Of a stretch of 64,000 nt of DNA, positions 23,801-35,800 are shown in pieces. Within the stretch, counting starts at the first letter, position 1; each line of letters opens with the position of its first letter. Origin of the DNA: Phoronis australis (taxonomy: Eukaryota; Phoronida; Phoronidae); contig NMRA01000793.1 of the NCBI GenBank assembly GCA_002633005.1, positions 1-64,000 on the forward strand, in the 5' to 3' direction. The notes beneath the pieces were generated by a model. That model had not been told where the DNA came from. It ran no database searches and worked only from the letters and a program-made list of their open reading frames with translations. Both the position numbers and the translations under genes were made by a program.

Positions 23801-26800
23801 TTTTAGTTATTTAATAAGATTAAATATCAACGTTTAGAATTAACGAGTTGTGTTTTGACCAATTTTATCTATTTTAACCACCCCACAAAATTGCGGAATA
23901 GTTTCTCTAACTTTTTCTCATGTTGTGGGGATGGTAACGCATTATAGGTGAACAAATTTAGAGAGAAAAATTAATTTAGTTACTGTAATTTTGCACATCG
24001 GAATTAAAGCTCTTCTAGACCCTGAACTAATTCTTAACTTTCTCTGGTTCTGTCTTCAAAATTTAAGGTGATCATTTCAGGTAACCCAATACCAAGTGCG
24101 CAAGTAGTAAAATGTTTTTTCCTCCAAGTCATATTTCTCCTATATTTTATGACCCTTATTCAACTATGCTCCGTATCTTTATATTGCGTTTTACACAAGA
24201 AAACGTAGAAGAATTGGCGTAAAAGATTACGGGTTTCTCTCAAAGAAACATTGGAATCACCTAGAGTTAAGACTGTCGTTTGCACATTGCATAGCTTTAG
24301 GAGATATATTGCCATCACCAATACCAACCAATGTGTTACTGTGACGCACCATTATTGTCATGATCTCGGGATACGATATGAACAAATAAAACGAGATTGG
24401 ATCACCCTGCCGGCACCCTCCACCAATTTAAAAGAATTCGGAATTGATGATGAATAACAGAGGCAAGAGCGTCCACATGTATTTGAAAAAAACCCAGCCA
24501 GCATTAGGCAACTCGTACCCAAGTGGATGAGAATGCATGCATCTTGGCATCACACTTCGAAGTGAGCTCATCGCTATTCATGGTCTTCGCCTAATGTGTA
24601 TTGGGTGAGATTATTGCAATCGTAACCAAAGCGCCTGTTCAAAAATAAACAAACTGACTAATCGTCTTTGAATTTTTAAAATCGGTACATTATAAGAGAA
24701 ATTACAGCGCATACGTTTTCTTCAGCAGCTTGGCTGACCCACACGCATTAATTAGTTTTTATGAAAAGATGAGTTAATCATAGTCTGGCTTAGGCTCACT
24801 TATATTGTTGGGATGACAAATTGCAAATTTTTCACAGCAGTTAAAAATTAAGTGCGTTTTGCATGAAATTCCACGAAGCAGCCAAAGGCTACCCGAAGTC
24901 ACCTCGTACAATAAGACCGGGGATATTAGTTTCCTCTGTGTACTGCATCAAATCATAAATGCTTCCCGTGTTCTTACCTGTGTGTCTCCCTTAAAGTCCT
25001 TCTCTCACGCGTTGTTAACCCTTATTACATGGTTAGAAGATGTTATAAGGATCCAAGAAGTACCTACCCCATAACTAATACACGATCCGTACTCGAAAAA
25101 AGTTTAAATGAATGCGCCACTCACGATTCGCACCCCAAGAACCACCGCCATTTTGAACTTGCCGCGAACCCGGAAGTACAATTCATTCAGGAACCCAGGC
25201 CGAGAAAACGCCGTCAGTGTGAGTGCCTGTTACAGCCTGCAAACGGGGATAAAATAATCGACAGCGCGCCTTAATTTTAATAAAATCAAAATACGGACAA
25301 TTTTATCGAATTTGCTGAAGAAATGTGGCGAATAAATTTTGACAGAAATTATTTTGCCAGACTCGGGACCGCAGCCTATCGGACCCGGTGCCGATCGAGA
25401 CCAGACACTGGGGAACGGTAAACGCATGCGGTTGCAAGCTGTTTTGTCGAAGTAAAATGGTAAATCATAAATGCTGCATATATTCAAGGGTAGTTTCAGA
25501 CACTTGCATGAAATTACGGGCTGGTTAGTCTTGTGTCACACTGCCGCGGCAGACCTTGGTTAGCCACAGTGCCAGCTACCAGTGAAGACTATCGTCAAAA
25601 TACAGCTTGTTAGTAGGCGTATACAGCTTTGCGCCAAGGCTACCCTTAGGCCTAACTGGTCGCTGGCCACAGCGCTCGCTCAAACGAGGTTTATTTAGAA
25701 CTTGGGTACTTCTGGCGAACTGTGCAAAGTTATTGGCTTTCAATAGAGATTTTCCCAGACTTTGTATGAGCGCACCAAGCCTAAAAGAATGGGGGGGGGG
25801 GGCTAGAATTTTTGGGAATGTCTATCTTTTACTATAAGATTCAGTGGGTATGTTCAGAGCTATGAATTGCAGACGCTAAATTTTGGTACTTCCTGTCTTC
25901 TAGTGGAATTTTGTCTCTATTTTTTCGGAATTCGGTCTTCTCTGACTGAGGCAGACCTTTTTCCAGTTCTCCAAAAAGGGAGCTCGTTAGAGCACATAAG
26001 TATGAGAAGTCCAATACAAAATGTTATCATTTTTATTCATTAACCAAACTGAAATGATTCACGAAAATTGAACAAAGTTTCTTTTTTGCAGCAACGTTTG
26101 TCAAAATGTGTCAACGTTAAATCTTCACAAATTACAAAGTAGCCGATTGAACATGCCTTTCAGTTCAGCAAAAGTCGCCATGTTGTCGGTTCCGCCAGAA
26201 ATGAGACGAAGTCAAACGGGAATTGTGAGCACATTTATCACTTAATGAGTAACAACTGCGAGGCTGAAATTTGGTGAACACTGTTAAATCGTGCAGAATA
26301 GTAAGTAAAGTTATAGTCTAACTAAATTTCACCGTAATTTGTTGGCGAAAACAATTTACACACATGTTTGAACTCGTAACTTATCCTGCTGTCCTCCAAT
26401 ATGGCCGACGCGATCCAAACAAAGTGACCCAAATTTCGCCACAAAACTTGCAATAACTTTACACTGCTTGCCCCGATTTTGATACTTTTTCGATTTTTAC
26501 TGAGTAGAATGCACTACCTTTCCGATGATAGCAAAGTACTTTTTCAAAGCGAGAAAAAAAATAATAACACCGAAAAAAATTGGTTCGACTCATATTGGTT
26601 CCCAGGTTCGACCGGCCTACGTAAGGTACTAAACACGAATGCTATTTTAACATACTAAGTACGCCTTACATTCCAAAAATCAACGACCACTAACTACAAA
26701 CTATAAATGCAGTACATATGCAAACGAGTCACGAGATATTACTAATAAAACTAAATAATGAAGACTTTTCGAGCAAGCGATAGCACATTCAGTTACAAGG

Positions 26801-29800
26801 AAAAATGGCGCGTTCAGGACAAGTTCCTGAACAGATGAGCCGGAAATGTGGGTACGGAAATAACCGATGACAACCGGTAATCATACGCTCAGAGAGAAGG
26901 GTCAAATACTGTTCAAAAATCGCTTTTGGCAAGAAAGGCGAAAAGAGTATAAAGAAAGGGTGTCGAAAATAAGATTTTATGTAGTAAGTATTTTCGGATA
27001 CTGGAACCACATGGGCAGTTTGAGAGAAGGACTTTAAATAAATCCTTTTCGGTTTCCATGCATATTTCAGCTCATCTTTGATTACACTGTACCACAGGCG
27101 CTCGGATTTCCAGATCACTCATAACCATATATAAGAAACGTAAAGGTTGGACACTAAAACTTTGCCAAGCCGAGGCTCCCAACTTCAACTCTCTAAAATC
27201 CAAATAAAATCTGCGCGCACCTCCCTCAGTTTGTTATTGCATATACCTTCGAAGCCCTATCTTTCCTAGATCCTATAACTGTCCTCGTGAGTGGTGAATT
27301 GGCCATGGAATTTCCAAAACAATCTCAAAACTCGGACGGATTTCAGTTGTGCTTCAACTTGTACGCCTGTCGTAGGTGAAACTTCGAGTTGAGCAAGCAA
27401 CCTATATTTCAAATTCAATAATTCTAATCCAAAACTCAGACAACTAATCGAGAATGTTAAAGTTAATATTTTAATGATTATTTGTAACTTTATTCCATTG
27501 ACAGCTCATTTTACCCCTTAACTTAGAATTTTATTGCATAAATATAGATTATTACATGGCGAAGTCTTTATCCCCCGTTATCTAGAGCCCGAGTGGATTT
27601 TGGAGAATTATCGCCCGAGGGGCGTTAGCCCCGAGGGTGATAATTCTCCAAAATCCNCACTAAAACTTTGCCAAGCCGAGGCTCCCAACTTCAACTCTCT
27701 AAAATCCAAATAAAATCTGCGCGCACCTCCCTCAGTTTGTTATTGCATATACCTTCGAAGCCCTATCTTTCCTAGATCCTATAACTGTCCTCGTGAGTGG
27801 TGAATTGGCCATGGAATTTCCAAAACAATCTCAAAACTCGGACGGATTTCAGTTGTGCTTCAACTTGTACGCCTGTCGTAGGTGAAACTTCGAGTTGAGC
27901 AAGCAACCTATATTTCAAATTCAATAATTCTAATCCAAAACTCAGACAACTAATCGAGAATGTTAAAGTTAGTATTTTAATGATTATTTGTAACTTTATT
28001 CCATTGAGAGCTCATTTTACCCCTTAAATTAGAATTTTATTACATAAATATATATTATTACTTGCCCATCGGGCGATAATTCTCCAAAATCCACTCGGGC
28101 TCTAGATAACTGGGATGACGACTGAGAACATGTAATAATCTATTTATACCACATACTGAACGAGAAACATTGCAATGAATCGATCTAACTTTGTCGACTC
28201 GCCTCGGCTTTGTAACTACTTTCTATGTCAGAGGCCCGGGGTCGGAGGTCGTGACCTTTTAAGAAAAGCCGAGCTATTTTTGTCAAACAATGCTTATACT
28301 CAAAACCAATTGAAAATTTAAACAAAATAGAAATAAAGTGAATCTATAAATAAATGTTTAGCAACTATTATAGCTTACTACATATTTTATCACGCTTCGA
28401 CCTGGAAAATATCGTCTGCTAAAGTAGGTCACCACTAGTATCTGACTATAATGCTCAAGTCAAAGGATCCTGTTTACACGATACCCGCATTCAATTTGGA
28501 GATAGATGTTTTACAAGTGAGAGAACACGAGAGAAAAATTTCACTGAATTAAAATATTTTTTTATCGAAATTATGCTTCTTATTTTCCATAGCGTATAAA
28601 TGTCGGTGCAATGCCCTTTGCTGAAAATGCGATTGTTGCGCATGCTAATTTAAGTATTCTAGTTTCACGTTCGACGAGGTCAGCCGCTTAGTGGTGTAGT
28701 GGTAAAGTCGGCGACTCGCAACTCTTCTGAGGCCCGGGTTCGAATCCGGCCTCGGTTTCCCTCCAAAATGTTATCACACTAGTTAGATAACTTTATGGGT
28801 TATTACGCGGTTGTTTCTGCCATTCGAGGCTAATATTGTGGTATAAACTGACGTATCTTGTTTCTCATCTTGACATCACGCACTTTTTTGATTAAAGCAC
28901 AACACACACTCGGCCAGGAAACGTAGTCCGTGCAAGTATTACAATGCGCGTGGCCGACGAGTTAAATGGTTTTAGCCAAAAGCAAAACCTTCATGAGAAA
29001 TCACAGTGCACAAAATAACTTCGCACATCAATACAGTATCAGGATAATTTATCTTTGACACAAATATGTGAGTAATTACATTTATTTGGCAATAAAGTGC
29101 CCTCTGCTTCTCATGATCAAGTGGTCGAGGGATTAACGATGAAAGCCGCGCGAAATTATACTTTCGGATTTAGCTCGGGAGCGTCCGTCAAAAACCCGGT
29201 TGTGCGAAGACCGTCTACCATGACATCACGGAATAAGTTCCTTGAATTTGTGATTTTGGCATTCTTTTGGCATTTTTGTCGCCAAATCATCACTCGAAGG
29301 CAATTTGAAGAGATCAAATGAAAGAAGGTATTCTAAGAGTTGTTCGATGCTAGCTTCGTGGAGTTCCATGCACATTTTTGTAGACATTTTTGAGGAAACA
29401 GATTTCGAGTATCCAACCTTTATGTTTTCTTACATGTAGTAGCGAGTGACGTCATTTGCGATTAAGGAACAGATAAACCCAAGCGCCTGTGCACTGTTCC
29501 TGGTTACCAAATACTTCCGCGTTCAAATACTAGGAGACCTCAAGATACTAGTCTTTATTGGCTCGACAGAATTAAATTCCTCGTTTGGGATTATAAAGTT
29601 GTGATTGAGATTATGACACATCGTCGATGATGTGTATTGTTGTTTGTTATTTCGATTAAACAGGCTTGTACGAAGTCATGCTTTCAACTAACGTTAAAGA
29701 ATCGATGCGGTTGCTACTCAGAAAAGTATCCGTTTCTGCCCGAAGCATTCGACAACCAGTCTACCATTAAGATATGCATCGACGAGGAAGAGACAGGTAG

Positions 29801-32800
29801 GACCATATACAAAGGAAAAACACTTACAAAGTAGGTAGCTAGTGTTACTGCTACTACAGCTGAATAATGATTTTGTTGCCACTGCTACCACAGCTATTAT
29901 AAATGCTGCTAACACTACTACCAATACTGCCAGTGCCACTATTACTGTGTTAGTGTGTGCTGCTACTGCTATAGACTACTAGTGCTGTTTGTGCTGTTAC
30001 TGCTACCACTCCTCCTTTAGTTGCTGTCACTGCTAGTGCTTCTAGTGCTGCCGATGCAGCTGCTGTTGAACTATGTCTGCCAGGACCACAACAACGGTTT
30101 AATGGTTCCGGCTTTGGAAATAATTGTGATGAAATAAGAATTGTAGGCAACCCCTGGGTTCTAATGAAACACCTTGCTTTGAAGATTTTTCGTTTACCTT
30201 TGGTAAATGTGAGCATTACGAAGACGGAAGATGGAGATCTGTAAAGAATGTTGCCGCGCCTATAGTACATTTGTCGAATCAGATTGCCTGCGATGATTAT
30301 TTGCTGGTACAGCTGCAAACTGTGAGTTTTTTATCTTGCGCGAAGCAATACGATGCTTCGCAGATAGTGGATGGCAAACATTCTAATCAAAAAGCTGGCC
30401 CTTGCTATTTATACTGTTTTCAGTCAAATATACATGTAGCCACGGCCAGTATTTCCTGCAGAATATCAGTTGTAACTTCTTTCGGTACGTGTACATGTCC
30501 TTCTACTGACTGATTTGTAGGAAGGTAACATACGATGTATCACCTTGTTTCAAACAAATCACTGTTTTGGCAGCTCAGTCATTGAGTTGGTTAAAAATGC
30601 CAATGGTCGGAGCCAAATTACACTCAAAGAGAAGGGAGCACATTTTATGACCTCGAATTTCATGGGATGCGCACTGCATGTGTATTTCACGTTACGTGAC
30701 CTCCGGATCACTAACCAGTATTGTCGTTTTACTTGGTTGGACGTGATACAAGTCGGCTTACACTGCTTTGCCAGATGTTATCTTCGACAGTGACCAGTTG
30801 CAATCATGACGGCATTTTCACTCCTGAAGTTGCAAAACGCTTGGTGTCTGCATTTCTGCAACCATGTCTGTCGATATATAATGGATACATCAATCTTCAG
30901 TCTCATTTTGCCCAAAATCTTTTTCCTTGGTTCACTCATGCACAATAGTACACGGGCCACCAACTTAAGGCTCTCAAAGCACAAAATCTGTGATCTTGCG
31001 AACAAGCCGCTCTCAGCACCATTGGCTTCAACGTCACTATTCACTAGCGGCGCCCGGTGGGAGTCACGGCTGTACTTCCGAGAGTTAAGTCATAGGCTTA
31101 CAAACCGGAATATGGCTTTTCCTCTAGGAATGCCATTAAAAACCTACGAATATGTTGTTTGTTACATAGGCTTTACTCAAGTGTTTTTCATGAATGCGTC
31201 GAGCATGCACCCATATTCAGATGTTGCCACAGCTCATATACATGTACAATAGTATGGGCTGTTATGCGTAAAAATGAGTATCGTAATGACCACTTTTTAT
31301 AACGCTCATATCCCTTTACCCCTTTTGCCGCTAAATTCGCTCAAGGTGGCCAATGCTCGGAAGCATTCTATAACTAGCACTACTTTGTTCCTGTTATGTT
31401 TGTTTCCTTTTCCAGATATGTGTCAACATGACGTGACGATAAGTTTCGTGAATGGGAAAACTAAATGTGACTGTCCTCTTCCGTGTTCGTGAGTATGTTT
31501 AGATATTGTATTAATGGCATCTACATCTAAAAAAACGTGAAATAAACCACATTGGAAAACCTATTATTCAAGCTCCACATTGGTTGTAATGTTAAATTTC
31601 AAAACGCGTACCAAGCTATTTATAGAAAAGGTGGATTGGGTTGCGAAGACGGACCATGGCAACGTTCATACATACGTGTGGATGTCCACACCTTGCTGTG
31701 AAAGAAGGCGCACGAGCCATCACGTGCTCTGTACCCACAGAATGGCAAACAAACTACTTGGTTTCGAAGAACGAAAATTTATAGCACAATGCTCCTGGAG
31801 ACTCAAGAACGCCAAGAAAATGTATATAACTTAGTCTCCTTCTCAGTTAGTAAACATCACATCCACTTTGGTCCTAAGTCAATGAACATAGACGTTATTG
31901 ACATTTGAGCTGCGCAGAGATTTTTACGCTGTAGTTGTACGATGAAAGACTTTACAAATTGGTGTGGATATGCAGCCCTTTTGATAAACCACTTTCACAA
32001 ACTAAAAATGCTTCATCTGACGTAGCAATACTCATTTCTTTTCAGGGAGTCTTCTCACGTACTGGCAAGCAGCTCTTCACAATGGCCAAGTGATTTATAT
32101 AAGGTAATCCTATCATTAAATTAAATATTGAAAACGTGAGAATGGATAACGATGAAACGCAAATTCCGTTGACAAAGTTGTTTTAACATCATCTAAGTTG
32201 TCGAAACAGTTAAAACTGTTTCGACAACTTAGATGATTCTATCGATGAACTGACCATTCCTATCGATACATGAGCGCACCCAGCGGGGGCGGGGGGCTCG
32301 GGGGCTCGAATGAGCCCTCCATTTGACGAAGTGGCCAAAAAAGTCCGCCCCTGAAAAACAAAAAGTCCGAAAAAGTAGAAAACGAGACAAAAGTCTACTA
32401 AAAAGGCAGGAACTACCAAAATTCGGCGAATGCACAATTCATAGCCCTGAACGTACCCCGTTTTTTAGTAAAATGTCCACTTTCTCAAAAATTCGAACTA
32501 CCATTTTTAGGCTAGGTGCGCGCATGCGATAGACTTACTATCGGACTGTCCTAAGCCCCCTCAACCCCTTCAACCCCCACACACCACGACCCCCAACTCC
32601 CTCTACCCACAACCGTGGCAATATATATATCTTTGCGCTTTTTACACATTTCATAATCATATTACGTCGCTGAATGACTTTCCCATAAGACTTACCTACA
32701 CGCGAATCTGCTATGGCTCAAGTCTGCTGGTTAAGACAGAAAGTGGCGTAAGTAATGACCTGAAATAGCGAATTCCTGTGGTCTTCGCGGACTCTTGTCT

Positions 32801-35800
32801 CGTTTGCTCGGACTTTTTGTTTCACTGAGGCGGACCTTTTTGCCCCATTTGACAAATTGGGGGCTCATTCGAGTCCCCGAGCCCCCCTTGGTGCGCCCAT
32901 GCCGGATATACTTACTATCTCCCTTGACAGGTTTACTAACTCCATCGATTCACTTACTATCTCCCTTGACATGTTTACCAAGTCTAAAAATCTAATGTGG
33001 CAGACTTTCTAACTATGTCAAAACACTTACTGTCCCCATTGACAGACATTCTAGTTCCAACGATAATGGGTCGTTGGAGGCAGGGTTACGTGTCCCCATA
33101 AACTACAGGAGAGTGGCAACCACCGTATGCGTGAGATAGAGTGCAATTGAGCAAAGAAAGACAGCGAAACAAACGAACATAAACCATCTTTGTCAACTAC
33201 TCTGAATTCGGGAGAGGGTAAAGATAAGACACCAAACATATAGAAAATCCCGATGAAACAAATTCGTCTAAAACAAAGCAATATCAAGACATAATAGTAT
33301 TGAAAAATACAATAAAATGCCATTCCAAAAGGTAAACGTTTGAATTCTTGAAGACCACTATTTTTAATCACCCAAAAGGAATAATTTGGATGTTTTTGAA
33401 ACGATAAAATTTCGATACTTTTCGCACAGTATAAGAGGAATACTGTGTCTTTTGAAAATTGTTACTAGGATTTGTATGCAAAAAAATCTCGTATTTCAAG
33501 GTATTACCTCGTGCAAAGTGGCTGTCTAACGGATTGAAGTACTCAAAGAACTGTACATGTGCTAACTATAACAAACAAAGGTTTCAAGGATTTGATGAGT
33601 TTATGTTTAACTCATGAATCGTAATGGGTACCTCGAGAATGAATCAAAGTACACTTTAACACGAATTCGGAAACTTGTTTATGACGGAGGACCCCCACAA
33701 AACCCTGTGGGATTCTCGCTTCCCCATATCTACCGTTGCCCATCAAGAATTTGCTAGCATATTTTAGTGAATTGCTTATAATGTTCTGTTTTAATAAAAA
33801 AACGAATTTGTCGGTTTCTGATTTACATGTTTATGTATTTACAAATATGACTGGTTCATATTACGATTTTTGACAATTAGGCAAATAAAGGATAATGTAG
33901 TAATTATTGGTGATATTTCAGTGAAATTGAGGAACAATCTCTAATCCAATCCCCAATTAGCAAAATGCATTAGAAAGTTTTGCCTACCTGGAGGATATTG
34001 ATGATATTCGGATAGTTCTATAGGGAGTACAAGATGTATTCGCAATTCAAATTAGAATAAATGCACTACTTATTGACAAGATTGGTGGTTTAAATTTACA
34101 AAGAGATCATAAAGACTATCTCTTTGAATCAAATTAAACGCATTGCTCATTAACCTCAGGAGATTAATTATCTCCATCGATGCACGTACAGTCTCCATTA
34201 AAAATTTACCAATTCCGACTATACACTTGCAACAGACTTACTAACTATATCGACTGATATACTATCTCCAGCAACAGACTTACTAGCTACATCAATTGAC
34301 TTACTATCCCCATCGACAGACTTATTAACCACATTTATTGACTTACTATCTCCAGCAACAGACTTACTAAACTACATCGATTGACTTACTATTCCCATCG
34401 ACAGACTTACTAAACTACATCGATTGACTTTCTATCCCCATCGACAGACTTATTAACCACATCGATTGACTTACTATCTCCAGCAACAGACTTACTAAAC
34501 TACATCGATTGACTTGCTATCCCCATCGACAGACTTACTAAACTACATCGATTGACTTACTATCCTCATCGACAGACTTATTAACCACATCGATTGACTT
34601 ACTATCTCCAGCAACAGACTTACTAAACTACATCGATTGACTTGCTATCCCCATCGACAGACTTACTAAACTACATCGATTGACTTTCTATCCCCATCGA
34701 CAGACTTATTAACCACATCGATTGACTTACTATCTCCAGCAACAGACTTACTAAACTACATCGATTGACTTGCTATCCCCATCGACAGACTTACTAAACT
34801 ACATCGATTGACTTACTATCCTCATCGACAGACTTATTAACCACATCGATTGACTTACTATCTCCTGCAACAGACTTACTAAACTACATCGATTGACTTG
34901 CTATCCCATCGACAGACTTACTAAACTACATCGATTGACTTACTATCCCCATCGACAGACTTACTAACTACATCGACTGACTTACTATCTCCAGCAAAAT
35001 ACTTATTAACTACATCGACTGATTTACTTTCTCCATCGACAGACGTAATAACTACATTGACTGACTTACTATCTCCATCAACAGACTTCCTATCTCCACC
35101 AACAGACTTACTAACTACATCGATTGACCTTTGTCCTTACTTATGTTGAACTGGGAGAATAAAAAAAAGAATAAAAAAAAAACTACATCGATTGACTTCC
35201 TACCTCCATCGACAGTCTTGGGATCGATACAGTTGCTATTGCCATGGACAAACTTCGGTGCTAACTTAGCTATACATGTCTGCGTCGATAGAGTTACCAA
35301 CTTCATCGATAGATGGCTACTTCTATCGATAGACGATCCTTTTCGAGAGACTGGCATGCACTGTTTATAATATCGCCATCGATTTACTACCGCTTTTGAT
35401 AGACTTCCTTTCACAGATTTATTTTGTCAGGTACTGTTATAGAATTTTTAGAACAACACATACGGGTATCTAGTGCACTCGTGATGGGCACTTGGATTGC
35501 ATTTTCTTAGTGCTAAGATTTTTTTTGTTTTGCAGGATACTCTGATTAACGACCTGTTGGAGATGAATAACACGGGGGTTGATGTATTACTGAACAACGA
35601 AGATGATCCGGAGTTCTTCAAACGGAACTTACTCAAAGTTTATGTGTATTTCGAAGATTTAAACTACGAGGAAATTAGTCAAAAACCCGAATACACGGTA
35701 AAGATTGCTAATGCTTTTACCTAATATGTTCATGTACGTTGAAAACATCTCGGTATCAAAAAGGTGGGTGTGCTTAAATCTTCATGTACTGGGCATTGGA

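Noticed and set aside
25029-25274. Basic open frame in intron 6
   Set aside because: No motif and no splice-linked neighbours.
28683-28757. Functional tRNA gene
   Set aside because: Pol III boxes are good, but acceptor, D and anticodon stems do not pair.
30806-31252. 148-codon open frame in gene A intron 7
   Set aside because: No family motif, antisense frame of similar length, and no counterpart in gene B.
34220-35130. CRISPR-like array
   Set aside because: Repeats are contiguous with no unique spacers, in an intron of an animal gene; it is a minisatellite.
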